Positions 1 to 7,813 of a stretch of DNA of 64,000 nt are shown in pieces. The position numbers and the translations under genes are program-made. The notes below the pieces were generated by a model. That model had not been told where the DNA came from and did no database searches. It worked only from the letters and a program-made list of their open reading frames with translations. Origin of the DNA: CAIVAT01 sp049317265 (lineage in GTDB: Bacteria; Bacteroidota; Bacteroidia; Bacteroidales; FEN-979); the NCBI GenBank assembly GCA_049317265.1, contig JBMOIP010000003.1:62001-126000 (forward strand). The letters are read 5' to 3'. Numbering within the stretch: position 1 is the stretch's first letter; each line of letters opens with the position of its first letter.

Positions 1-110
1 GTAAGTTTCAGGCTCTTTTCAAAAGTGCCATGTTTTTCCCAGTAGGACTGGATTTCGTCACCAATCCTCGTAAGATCGAGATTCTTGTATTCTGCGTATC
101 GTTTACTCAT
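1..110 (-). CDS. ileS: Isoleucine--tRNA ligase, N-terminal fragment cut by window edge
   Basis: The reverse strand encodes 36 residues beginning MSKRYAEYKNLDLTRIGDEI and continuing through SYWEKHGTFEKS. This is the characteristic N-terminus of Bacteroidota isoleucyl-tRNA synthetase, a cytoplasmic class I enzyme that charges tRNA-Ile. The ATG is at 108-110 and the rest of the gene lies left of position 1. A possible -7 box (TAATTTTG on the minus strand, 189-196) lies about 80 bases upstream. Identification rests on recognition of the N-terminus only; the HIGH and KMSKS motifs are outside the window. Confidence 0.8.
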   Translation of the reverse strand, partial: MSKRYAEYKNLDLTRIGDEIQSYWEKHGTFEKSLKL

Positions 111-280
111 CGTTTTTCTTTCGTCATGCCGGGGATTTTGAGCAGGATTTAAACCTGTAATTCCCTGACTTTGCTATAAAAAGGCGTGCAAAATTACGAA
201 AATTTCTTTTATCTTGATTCATCGGGTCATTCGTTCTGAAACTGTGGTTGTTTTGAAACTAACTTCCCGGGAGGACAGCA

Positions 281-408
281 AAAAACCACAGTAGGCACAA
301 TAGGACACAATAGAAAGACACAATAGAAATATATTAAAATTGTCTCCCGGGGAAACAACCTACTGTGCTCCCCTATTGTGCCCTACTGTGCCTATTGTGG
401 TAAAAAAC
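281..408. repeat. Imperfect inverted repeat built of CACAATAGG-type units
   Basis: Between the divergent starts of ileS and the nitroreductase lies an array of near-identical units such as CCACAGTAGG, CACAATAGG and ACACAATAG (about 283-331). It is followed by their reverse complements CCTACTGTG, CCCTATTGTG and CCTATTGTGG (about 359-401), flanked by AAAAAACC and GGTAAAAAAC. The array can fold into a long imperfect hairpin. Similar short-period accessory repeats recur elsewhere in this window. The rest of 111-490 holds no gene that I can support. Confidence 0.7.
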
Positions 409-490
409 TCCTGCGTACTCCGACCCGCAAAACGATTTGACACCTGCATTCCCAATTTATCCATAATTTTACCCCTCAAATCTTACTCAC

Positions 491-1024
491 ATGACTGACA
501 AAACGACCATTGTACTCGAGAACATACAATCCCGCAAGAGTGTACGCAATTTCACCGGCGAACCTGTCACAAAAGCCTGCCTGCTCGCCTTGCTGAAGGC
601 CGGGATGGCCGCCCCGTCGGCACGCAACCGCCAGCCGCTGGCCTTTGTGGCCGTGATGGAACGCAAGCTCCTGGATGCACTGGGCGAAGGACTGCCCTTC
701 ACCAAAATGTTGTTCAAAGCCGGGGCGTGCATCGTGGTTTGCGGGGATTCGTCGGTTGGGTTGCAACAGGGCGCCACCGACCTATGGGCCCAGGATGCAG
801 CAGCAGCCACAGAGAACATCCTTCTGGCCGCAGAAGCCATGGAACTTGGCGCCGTATGGTCTGCACTATATCCCATGGAAGAACGTGAAAATCACGTCAG
901 GAAGCTGCTGAAACTCCCTGCCGGGGTAAGCCCGTTCAGCATCATACCAGTTGGTCATCCCACCGGGGTGGATCAACCCAAGGATAAGTTTAAGGGGGAG
1001 AAGATTCATTGGGAGGTTTGGTGA
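491..1024 (+). CDS. Nitroreductase family protein (FMN oxidoreductase)
   Basis: A 177-residue protein, the usual length of small nitroreductase-fold enzymes. These use FMN and NAD(P)H to reduce nitro compounds, quinones or flavin-like substrates in the cytoplasm. Family landmarks are the N-terminal IQSRKSVRNFTGEPV segment (phosphate/FMN contact through the Arg pair), AAPSARNRQP around residues 41-50, and a C-terminal region ending in IIPVGHPT-type sequence. The stretch EAMELGAVWSALYP corresponds to the helix that packs on the flavin. The start ATG follows TAATTTTAC and an A/T-rich leader. The gene stands alone between repeat tracts. The physiological substrate cannot be told from sequence. 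Confidence 0.88.
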   Translation: MTDKTTIVLENIQSRKSVRNFTGEPVTKACLLALLKAGMAAPSARNRQPLAFVAVMERKLLDALGEGLPFTKMLFKAGACIVVCGDSSVGLQQGATDLWAQDAAAATENILLAAEAMELGAVWSALYPMEERENHVRKLLKLPAGVSPFSIIPVGHPTGVDQPKDKFKGEKIHWEVW

Positions 1025-1026
1025 AC

Positions 1027-1122
1027 GGGCGGACGGGCGGACAGGCGGACAGGCGGACGGGCGGACGGGCGGACCTGACGGGCACCACAAATCGTAAATC
1101 GTAAATCGTCCAATCGTAAATC
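1027..1122. repeat. Tandem 8-bp GGGCGGAC repeat followed by ATCGTAA repeats
   Basis: Directly after the nitroreductase stop there are six head-to-tail copies of an 8-base unit (GGGCGGAC or AGGCGGAC, 1027-1074). A second short array of AATCGTAA-like units follows (about 1088-1122) just ahead of the next promoter. Both are simple-sequence tracts with no coding potential that I can support. Confidence 0.85.
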
Positions 1123-1126
1123 CCCT

Positions 1127-1134
1127 TATCTTTG
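1127..1134 (+). promoter_or_regulatory. TAnnTTTG promoter box abutting the start codon
   Basis: TATCTTTG matches the Bacteroidota -7 consensus TAnnTTTG. Only four bases separate it from the ATG at 1139. Transcription starting about 4-7 bases after the box would give a leaderless or nearly leaderless mRNA. The same geometry occurs before the S41 protease gene at 33447. Confidence 0.55.
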
Positions 1135-1138
1135 TCGC

Positions 1139-1948
1139 ATGATAAATAATCCGGAAAATTCCTACTACTCCGAGGTCGAATCCTACTACAACGAGGATGC
1201 CGGTCTGGGATTTGAGTCGAGGGCCGACGGGAACCGGAGCCTTGAAAGGATCAGGGATGATTTCAGGGAGATCTCGGTTCGTTATCCTTTTACCAGTGCA
1301 CTTGAAATTGGCTGCGGCCCCGGGTTCGATGTACACTGGTTTGCAAAGCGTTTCCCCGACAGGCAGTTCACTGCGGTCGATATCTCTGCGAGCATGGTGG
1401 CGCTGGCCCAGGCACGGCTCGACAAGGATCGTCTGACCAATGCCCGTGTTTTAAAAAGTGATGAACGACAACTGGTTTCTTTGTTCGGAAAGGGTAGTTT
1501 TGACCTGGTTTACGTCTATTTCGGGGCGCTGAACACCGTGGAGAACCTTGATTTTGCTGCCTCGGAAATTAAAACATTGCTCAAACCCGGCGGAATCGCC
1601 GTGGTGACTTTTGTGAATAAATGGTATCTGCGCGAACTGTTCGTTCAGCTGGTCAAACTCAATTTCAAAACGGCATTTGCCCGCCTCGGGAAAGTGTGGG
1701 GCGGCTATTCTGTAACCAGGCATCTCCCGTCACATTGCTATGCTCCTTCCCGCATCAAAGCAGCCTTTAAAGATTTTAAACTGATGGAACGAAAGGGCTA
1801 TAGTGTGTTTTATCCTCCCTGGTATAACGATCATAAGATCCGGAATCATCCTGAAAAGGCGAAACGTTTATGGAAAATCGACCAGAAGATTCAACATTCA
1901 CCTTTTTGGGCAGCCGGGGAGTATACCTTGTTTGTGTTTCAGGCTTAA
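1139..1948 (+). CDS. Class I SAM-dependent methyltransferase
   Basis: A 269-residue protein with the seven-strand Rossmann methyltransferase fold. Motif I (LEIGCGPG, residues 55-62) binds S-adenosylmethionine. FTAVDISASMVALAQ supplies the acidic residue after strand beta-2 that holds the ribose hydroxyls, and FDLVYVYFGALNTVENL plus LLKPGGIAVVTF are the post-motif and motif III regions. The acceptor substrate is unknown. Its stop shares the palindrome TTAA (1945-1948) with the stop of the convergent epimerase gene, so the two coding regions overlap by four bases. Confidence 0.88.
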   Translation: MINNPENSYYSEVESYYNEDAGLGFESRADGNRSLERIRDDFREISVRYPFTSALEIGCGPGFDVHWFAKRFPDRQFTAVDISASMVALAQARLDKDRLTNARVLKSDERQLVSLFGKGSFDLVYVYFGALNTVENLDFAASEIKTLLKPGGIAVVTFVNKWYLRELFVQLVKLNFKTAFARLGKVWGGYSVTRHLPSHCYAPSRIKAAFKDFKLMERKGYSVFYPPWYNDHKIRNHPEKAKRLWKIDQKIQHSPFWAAGEYTLFVFQA

Positions 1949-2835
1949 AGCGTTATTCGTGAAAGGAGCTGGTTCAAGGTTTGGGAAGAACCTGCAAAAG
2001 ATTCCGGATGGATGGTACCCAGGAGAATATTCGACGTAAAGGCCTCCAGGACAGCCTTCTCTAACCCTTGCGGATAAAGGTTTCCATATTCAGTTACAAC
2101 TCCTCCATAATGGCTGGCGACCGATTCAGCAAAGGCTCTCTGTGTGATCACATGGGGTGCAATAACATTATAGATGCCGCTTTGTCTATTTTCAACGGAA
2201 TATTCTACCATTAGTTTGGCTGCATCCTCCAGTCCAATCACCGACATCATGTTGCTCCCGTCACCGAAAAGCGGAACCAGCTTTTTCTCCCGCAATGGTT
2301 TCAGGTAGAACCACGAGAACCAGGAACCGTCACCCAGCAGCCAGGGGAATCTCAACATGATCACCTTATGATTTTCCTGGTGTATAGCATCCAATACAGG
2401 ACTTTCACCACGATGATACTGTCTCGCATAGCTCACCGGGTTTAACACCGCCGTTTCATCATGCGGCAACGGGCTGTTGCCGTACACCAGGCTCCCGGAA
2501 GCAAAGACCAGGGTAGGTTTGTCCCGACTTTCGCCAATTTGTGAAAGGAGCGCCCGGTTGTACTGTTTCGCCCGGAAGGCAGCCATCACCCTTCCCCACC
2601 GCCTGAACCTCGGCATAACGGGGCGGGCACAGTGAAAAATCACCTCCGGCCCGATCTGGTCCAGAACAGCAGTGGTTAATGCCTGAATTCCTCCGTCAAT
2701 GACCGTAAGTCTGCTCTCCTGGTTTATCTCCCGCCTGTTTTTAGTGGCATAAACATGAAACCCTGCTACGAGTAAACGTCGGGTGACTGCCGACCCCAAA
2801 AACCCGGAACTCCCGATAACGATTGCGTTCCTCAT
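1945..2835 (-). CDS. NAD-dependent epimerase/dehydratase-like protein, last gene of polysaccharide operon
   Basis: A 296-residue extended short-chain dehydrogenase. The start MRNAIVIGSSGFLGSAV gives the nucleotide-binding GxxGxxG at residues 8-14. The ATG forms an ATGA overlap with the preceding stop, which favours it over in-frame codons further upstream. ASGSLVYGN resembles the catalytic Ser strand. The expected YxxxK appears as SYARQYHRGE, with no lysine four residues after either tyrosine, so catalysis may be altered. It most likely acts on a nucleotide-activated or lipid-linked sugar of the surface polysaccharide made by this operon. Substrate and activity are inference. Confidence 0.78.
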   Translation of the reverse strand: MRNAIVIGSSGFLGSAVTRRLLVAGFHVYATKNRREINQESRLTVIDGGIQALTTAVLDQIGPEVIFHCARPVMPRFRRWGRVMAAFRAKQYNRALLSQIGESRDKPTLVFASGSLVYGNSPLPHDETAVLNPVSYARQYHRGESPVLDAIHQENHKVIMLRFPWLLGDGSWFSWFYLKPLREKKLVPLFGDGSNMMSVIGLEDAAKLMVEYSVENRQSGIYNVIAPHVITQRAFAESVASHYGGVVTEYGNLYPQGLEKAVLEAFTSNILLGTIHPESFAGSSQTLNQLLSRITL

Positions 2836-3764
2836 GGCTGAATTCCGGGCAACCCGGTTTTGTGTTCCAGGGCTGATAAGATCTGCTTCTGAAAGTTTGC
2901 CGGGTGATTTTTCGATACATGGAGGGAGGTGTGAAATGCCTGGTCGTACGTTTCCATCGGAAATCCTCTGCCATGCCATTTTCTGCGCCACTTCCTGTCA
3001 GTGAGCTTCATCAGAAAACGGTTCAATTTTTCCGGCCAGGCCAGGTTGATCAGCCGTTCGGCCAGTTTTTTCAGCGGTTGCTTACCTTTGGTTGAGAGGT
3101 ATGCCAGGTCCTGGCGGTTGGTTTCATTCGGAAGGTACTCCCAAAGCCAGGGGTTCACCTCTTTCACATGGTTGATCAGCTCGGGATTGTAAACCGGTAT
3201 CAGGGTGGCAAGTTCGATCGCCGTGTAGATATTCCTGTCGGTCAGCAGCAGTTCCTCCATATCAACAAAATAGTTCATGCAGAAATAGTGCTGGTACCCC
3301 GGGATAAAAGTGAGCTTTTTAAAGAGGTGGAGCAGGCTTCGTGCAATCCATAACCTGCTTCCCTTAGTAATGATGAAATAGTCGATATCAGCATCTTCAC
3401 CAGCGTAATATTTTGAGAGAGAGCCGGAGATGGCGATGGCATCAACAAAAGGGAAAGAGCTGATGATGCGGGAAAAGCGAACCGACCTTGAAAGCAATCC
3501 CAGTGCTTTTTCGTTTCCTGTTTTGCGCCGGGAGGACCAGCTTTCCTGTGCCTCCCGGGAATAAAATCCATCGATGGAACAACTGACCCTGCCACTCTCT
3601 TCAAGGCTGGCCAGTGTGGCAAGAACTTCTTCATACGTGCAGCGGATATGATGAAACCGGTGAATCTCTCCGGGCAATAACGGATACCGGAACAACCCGA
3701 AGTATTCGAGTGTCTCCAGGATACCGGCCTTGAGGTCGTCATGGTGTGCATCTCCCGTCCTCAT
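2832..3764 (-). CDS. Nucleotidyltransferase-like protein of polysaccharide operon
   Basis: A 310-residue protein. Residues about 10-75 look like a winged helix (LEYFGLFRYPLLPGEIHRF, then LASLEESGRV). A minimal nucleotidyltransferase core follows: AISGSLSKYYAGEDADIDYF has the GS motif and the D-x-D metal-binding pair of the pol-beta superfamily. Relatives of this type occur in Bacteroidota exopolysaccharide loci but I know of no proven role; transfer of a nucleotide to a protein, sugar or small molecule is possible. It overlaps its upstream neighbour by four bases (TGA/ATG at 3761-3764) and its downstream neighbour likewise, so translation is probably coupled. Confidence 0.72.
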   Translation of the reverse strand: MRTGDAHHDDLKAGILETLEYFGLFRYPLLPGEIHRFHHIRCTYEEVLATLASLEESGRVSCSIDGFYSREAQESWSSRRKTGNEKALGLLSRSVRFSRIISSFPFVDAIAISGSLSKYYAGEDADIDYFIITKGSRLWIARSLLHLFKKLTFIPGYQHYFCMNYFVDMEELLLTDRNIYTAIELATLIPVYNPELINHVKEVNPWLWEYLPNETNRQDLAYLSTKGKQPLKKLAERLINLAWPEKLNRFLMKLTDRKWRRKWHGRGFPMETYDQAFHTSLHVSKNHPANFQKQILSALEHKTGLPGIQP

Positions 3765-4438
3765 CGCTGAAAAAGGATTTGGATGGTTGTTTGTATGAAA
3801 ATCAGGAGGTCGCTAAACGGTGACCATTTTTGAATGTACTCCAGGTCGGAATTCAGCCGGGAATGGTAATCTTCGGTACCATGGATCATCCCGTGAAATC
3901 CCCTCACCTGCGCCAGCCCTGTCATTCCGGGCTTGACAAGATGCCTGAAGTGGTAATTCTCCGACATTCTGGCAAATACAATATTTTGGCGCAACATGTG
4001 CGGGCGAGGCCCCACGATGCTCATCGAGCCGGCCAGGACATTGAAAACCTGCGGAAGTTCATCAATGTGGTATTTTCTTAAAAAACCACCAACCCGTGTA
4101 ATCCGGCGGTCGTTTACCTGGACCTGTATCCTGTGGCTCTCTTTGTTGATGACCATGGTCCTGAACTTCAGGCAGGAGAACGTCTTACGATTCCTGCCTG
4201 TGCGTTTTTGAAGGAAGAACGGGCCTCCACGGGAATCGAGAACGATGACCACGATGACCAGCGTGAAAAGCCATGGTGCAATGAATACGATCATCAGCAG
4301 GGCCATGATGATGTCCATCAGGCGTTTGACAAACCTTGAAAAGGGAGTGTTTATCGCATAATTGCCCTCTGCTGCAAGATTCAAAATCGCTATTTCTCCT
4401 GTTTCAGGGGTTTTCATTGTTAATTGGCTTGTATCCAT
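3761..4438 (-). CDS. Bacterial sugar transferase (monotopic phosphoglycosyl transferase)
   Basis: A 225-residue PglC/WcaJ C-terminal-type enzyme that transfers a sugar phosphate from a UDP-sugar to undecaprenyl phosphate, the first step of repeat-unit assembly. Features seen are one hydrophobic re-entrant helix (RLMDIIMALLMIVFIAPWL), the FLQKRTGRN segment, CLKFRTM, RKYHIDELPQVFNVL (Asp-Glu catalytic dyad) and GSMSIVGPRPHM. Start choice is uncertain: ATG at 4438 overlaps the upstream gene by 35 bases, while the internal MKTPETGE start at 4417 would overlap by 14. It lacks the N-terminal four-helix region of full-length WcaJ. Confidence 0.92.
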   Translation of the reverse strand: MDTSQLTMKTPETGEIAILNLAAEGNYAINTPFSRFVKRLMDIIMALLMIVFIAPWLFTLVIVVIVLDSRGGPFFLQKRTGRNRKTFSCLKFRTMVINKESHRIQVQVNDRRITRVGGFLRKYHIDELPQVFNVLAGSMSIVGPRPHMLRQNIVFARMSENYHFRHLVKPGMTGLAQVRGFHGMIHGTEDYHSRLNSDLEYIQKWSPFSDLLIFIQTTIQILFQR

Positions 4439-5666
4439 CTATATAATCAGCAGCATATGCCAGGCAAAAGAAAACAATGCCTGCCTGTCTTCCAAGGACC
4501 GATTCGGATAAAAAGAATCCGATGATGATCAAGATAAACAGGGGTGGAACAAAGCGCTTGTTGCCGGGATGAAATGCAAAGGTAAAAAGTATCAGCATTA
4601 AAATAACAACCCCGGGAACACCAACCCGTACGAAGGTCTCAACAAATTGATTATGGTAGTTATAATTGAGGTAGCCGGAATCTTTTCCATCCGGGGTGCC
4701 GGTATAGAGGCCATATTGACGGATCTTCCCGTTTAGAAAACCCCTCGATTGGCTCATGCCAACCCCTGTCAGCCATGCATTTTGCTCTTCCAGGATCTCC
4801 ATTCCGAACCGCCAGAAGATCAGCCGCAGGTTCAGCCCGTTCGGTTCAGGGCAATTTTTAAAATTCACCGAGGCCACCATGTCAAGGTTGGGATGAAGTA
4901 TATTTTGCACCCTTTTCATGAAGGGCAGCGCACCAAAAGCTATAAGGATAACCAGGGCAACCATCCATTTCCTCCGGGTTCTCCATAACGCTATGCCCAA
5001 CCGGCGATAGTGCCATCCCAACAGTGGCAGCCCGATTCCGATCATCATTTTTGAGGCTAAAAGCAGCAACATCGACATGAGAAAAAACGCAATGATCACT
5101 TTGATTTTCAGACGGTTGGTGAACCAATCGGGGTCATCCAGTTTGAAAAGGACAAACAGAATGTAAAAGCTGAAGTAAATGGCGCCGCTGTGGAAGGGCT
5201 TTGCAAGTGTGTGATAGGTAAACTCAACAACGTTTCCCGACTGAAGGAACCTGGAAGTTGCAGCCACCAGCATGATCGTTCCACAGATCACCAGGGCGGA
5301 AGTGAACCCGGAAAGCGCCACTTTCGCAAAGGCTTTATGATCAGTTCTGCTGAGCAGGAAAAGGATCGGGATGACCAGGAACGAGAGCATCTGTTCGACC
5401 TCTTTCCAAACAGGCCAGGCAGGATGCACGATCAGCAGCTCTTTTGAATGCCATAGAAAAAACACTACCGGCAACGACAGGTACCAGATCTTCCGGCGTT
5501 GCGGCATGAATGGTCTCCTTGCAAAGGATGCCAGGATGACCGCAGAAACCAGGATAAGGCTGGCGCTGTTCATCTTCAGTGAAATAGGCAGACTGAACCA
5601 TACCAGGAACCAGGCCGCCTGCTCTGCATATTCAAAATTCAAGTACCTGGAAGAAAGCGCTTTCAT
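4404..5666 (-). CDS. O-antigen ligase/polymerase-like membrane protein
   Basis: A 420-residue integral membrane protein with about ten hydrophobic segments. A large soluble loop lies near residues 255-335 (GMEILEEQNAWLTGVGMSQSRG, then YNYHNQFVETFVRVG). The ITGVG and HNQFVE motifs are typical of the WaaL/Wzy O-antigen ligase superfamily, where the loop His helps transfer glycan from undecaprenyl diphosphate. It is the first of two such proteins in the operon, so one may polymerise and the other ligate. It overlaps the glycosyltransferase before it by 35 bases. Confidence 0.85.
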   Translation of the reverse strand: MKALSSRYLNFEYAEQAAWFLVWFSLPISLKMNSASLILVSAVILASFARRPFMPQRRKIWYLSLPVVFFLWHSKELLIVHPAWPVWKEVEQMLSFLVIPILFLLSRTDHKAFAKVALSGFTSALVICGTIMLVAATSRFLQSGNVVEFTYHTLAKPFHSGAIYFSFYILFVLFKLDDPDWFTNRLKIKVIIAFFLMSMLLLLASKMMIGIGLPLLGWHYRRLGIALWRTRRKWMVALVILIAFGALPFMKRVQNILHPNLDMVASVNFKNCPEPNGLNLRLIFWRFGMEILEEQNAWLTGVGMSQSRGFLNGKIRQYGLYTGTPDGKDSGYLNYNYHNQFVETFVRVGVPGVVILMLILFTFAFHPGNKRFVPPLFILIIIGFFLSESVLGRQAGIVFFCLAYAADYIDGYKPINNENP

Positions 5667-6735
5667 ACTCCTGTGTGATAAAATCCCAGTTGTGGTGATT
5701 TCGGATGATGTTCAAATTGTTTTCCGCGATCCTGTGTCTGTTTTCCTGTGAAATGGATTGTTTCAATAAGTCTGCCAGCTGTTCCGTATTATGAAAATAA
5801 CCGCCGTTAACATCAAGTACGCTTCGGTTGAAACGATTGTCATGGGCGAATATCATAGATCCGCAAGCCATCGCTTCCAACAGGGATGGATTCGTACCGC
5901 CAGCAGAGTGTCCATGGATATAGCAGCGTGAAAAATGGCGTAACGAGTTCATCGCATCCACCTGGTAATTGGGACCCAGGAACCGGATCATCGGTTCACG
6001 CTGATATCGCAATTTAAGATGGTTTCCGTATTCAGTTTCGTTAGAAAAGATGAGCAGCGGGAATTCCGGCTTTTCGCACAGTTTGGCTTCCACAGCCATC
6101 CCGATGTTGTTTTCCGGCTCCATCCGGGCAATCAGCAGGTCGTATTGGTATGGATGAACATTAAAACTCCCAGGCACCTCCACATCGAATGATTCCGGAA
6201 TTGCGGCACCATAAGAGATGAAACGAACCGGCGTTGAATAGTTCGATTCGAGGTATTCAAGAATCCCCATCGAATCTGCAATCAGCAGGCTGCTGCGGCT
6301 TGCGGCCCGCTTTTCGGCCTTTTTGAGGAATGCACGGACTGCCGGAGTGTACTTTGAGCGCATCCACTCCATCCCATCCATGTTGGTCAGGTGCCTCGAT
6401 TTACGGCTCCAGATCCAGGTCCACACCGAATCACTTGTATACCCAAGATGAAGGATCACATCGTACGACTGGTTAAGGGAGTGGAGATTGCAGTTCAGGT
6501 CGTAAACGAACTGGCCGGCAGTCCCAATGTGTGATTCGGGATTATAGCAATAAACAAGGCGTACCCCATTCAGTGTATCCTGCCTGTATTGCTGGTCATG
6601 CGAACAATATACGGTTACCTCGTGACCGAGCTTGACCAGCCTTTGCGACACCTGCTCGGCAAAAGCTTCGAATCCTCCATACCTGTTGGGAATTCCACGG
6701 GTGCCGATGATGCCTATCTTCAGTTTATTGTTCAT
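5632..6735 (-). CDS. Glycosyltransferase with DUF1972 N-terminal domain
   Basis: A 367-residue GT4-like, GT-B fold protein. The start MNNKLKIGIIGTRGIPNRYG is diagnostic of the DUF1972 rhamnosyltransferase-like N-terminal domain (GIPxxYGGFE). The C-terminal half has ARMEPENNIGMAVEA and SLLEAMACGSMIFAHD, the usual sugar-nucleotide-binding E-x7-E region. It should add one sugar to the lipid-linked repeat unit at the inner face of the membrane. The ATG at 6733-6735 lies inside the end of the upstream gene (11-base overlap). Longer in-frame starts would run deep into that gene and are rejected. Confidence 0.9.
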   Translation of the reverse strand: MNNKLKIGIIGTRGIPNRYGGFEAFAEQVSQRLVKLGHEVTVYCSHDQQYRQDTLNGVRLVYCYNPESHIGTAGQFVYDLNCNLHSLNQSYDVILHLGYTSDSVWTWIWSRKSRHLTNMDGMEWMRSKYTPAVRAFLKKAEKRAASRSSLLIADSMGILEYLESNYSTPVRFISYGAAIPESFDVEVPGSFNVHPYQYDLLIARMEPENNIGMAVEAKLCEKPEFPLLIFSNETEYGNHLKLRYQREPMIRFLGPNYQVDAMNSLRHFSRCYIHGHSAGGTNPSLLEAMACGSMIFAHDNRFNRSVLDVNGGYFHNTEQLADLLKQSISQENRHRIAENNLNIIRNHHNWDFITQEYESAFFQVLEF

Positions 6736-7813
6736 CTTCCAGCGCTTTATGATAGGCTGCAAGGGTTTCCGAGGCAGCGTGTTCCCAGGTATAGTGCGAG
6801 AGGATATAGTCGCGAAAGGCAAAAGTGGTCGGCCTCCCCAGCTCAGTCTCCAGGGCTTTTTCAATACAAACCGCATCCTGTGCATCGCAAAAAGAGGCCC
6901 GGTCGCGGAAATAGGAACGGGTATCGCCGCCTGTTCCCACCACCAGGTTGCAGCCCATGGCGCCTGCCTCCAGTGAACTGAGTCCGGTGGTCTCAAACCA
7001 GCTGGGCAAGGCATGTACCTTCGACTGAGCATAAAAGCGAACCAGCTCCTCCTGTGGCATAAAATCATGAAATTCAACCCTGGAATGAGCAGTTTTCCTG
7101 CAAAATTCATAGTATGCACCGTGATTCGGTGGTGGTTTGCCGATGATAACCAGCTTCACCGGCATATTCCGTGTTGCTTCAATGAGGCGGTGCTGATTTT
7201 TCAGTCCATAAATCTGGCCCACGCACAACACCTGGTCCTCTTTTCGTTCCACCCCGGGAAGCATCTGAAACACCCTTGAATCGATGCCATTGGGGATAAC
7301 CCTGTACTCCTTGTTAATGTTGAAATCGGCGTAAAGCCTGTCATATTCCGACTGTGAATTGGGCAATAACAACCTGGCCCCTGAAATCACCTTTCCGACG
7401 GCATGCTGATGTCCGAGCAGATATGACCTGCTCACCAGCTTATCCTGCTTTTTCAAGATGCGGTAGCATGTTTTAAGGTACTCCGCATGGTGCTTCCCGG
7501 TAAAACGAAACAGTGACCTGGAGGTGACTCCCCTGCCCTTTGTGTCAAACATGGAGTAATCAAGGTATACGGTACTCAGCACGTAAGGGATTCCTGCCCT
7601 GGCAATGTGGACCAGGTGGTCGGCCGGCCGGATGCAGTTGAACAGGTGCATCAGGTCGTACTTGCTGTATTCGATGGAATCAGAGGCTTTTTTTATCTCG
7701 ACCTCCACCCCGAGCTTACGGAGTTCACGGGCAGTACAAAGCACCTGAAGCGTATCGCCACCCTTCACCTCGTCGAAGGTAGTCCTGACAATAAAAACGA
7801 CACGAAGGCTCAT
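6725..7813 (-). CDS. GT4-family glycosyltransferase
   Basis: A 362-residue GT-B glycosyltransferase beginning MSLRVVFIVRTTFDEVKGGD. The C-terminal domain has VIPNGIDSRVF, VLCVGQIYGLKNQHRLIEA, LPSWFETTGLSSLEAGAMG (the E-x7-E signature) and NLVVGTGGDTRSYF. The start at 7811-7813 overlaps the upstream TGA (ATGA), so an in-frame ATG 21 bases earlier is less likely. Donor and acceptor sugars are unknown. Its place between a polymerase-like gene and a second glycosyltransferase implies a role in the same polysaccharide. Confidence 0.9.
   Translation of the reverse strand: MSLRVVFIVRTTFDEVKGGDTLQVLCTARELRKLGVEVEIKKASDSIEYSKYDLMHLFNCIRPADHLVHIARAGIPYVLSTVYLDYSMFDTKGRGVTSRSLFRFTGKHHAEYLKTCYRILKKQDKLVSRSYLLGHQHAVGKVISGARLLLPNSQSEYDRLYADFNINKEYRVIPNGIDSRVFQMLPGVERKEDQVLCVGQIYGLKNQHRLIEATRNMPVKLVIIGKPPPNHGAYYEFCRKTAHSRVEFHDFMPQEELVRFYAQSKVHALPSWFETTGLSSLEAGAMGCNLVVGTGGDTRSYFRDRASFCDAQDAVCIEKALETELGRPTTFAFRDYILSHYTWEHAASETLAAYHKALEDEQ

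Noticed and set aside
1027..1074. Possible CRISPR-like array
   Set aside because: The units are 8 bases and directly adjacent with no spacers; no cas genes are present. It is a simple tandem repeat.
5632..7119. Longer N-terminus for the DUF1972 glycosyltransferase
   Set aside because: The extra 128 residues would overlap the upstream glycosyltransferase gene almost fully. The family signature starts right after MNNKLK.
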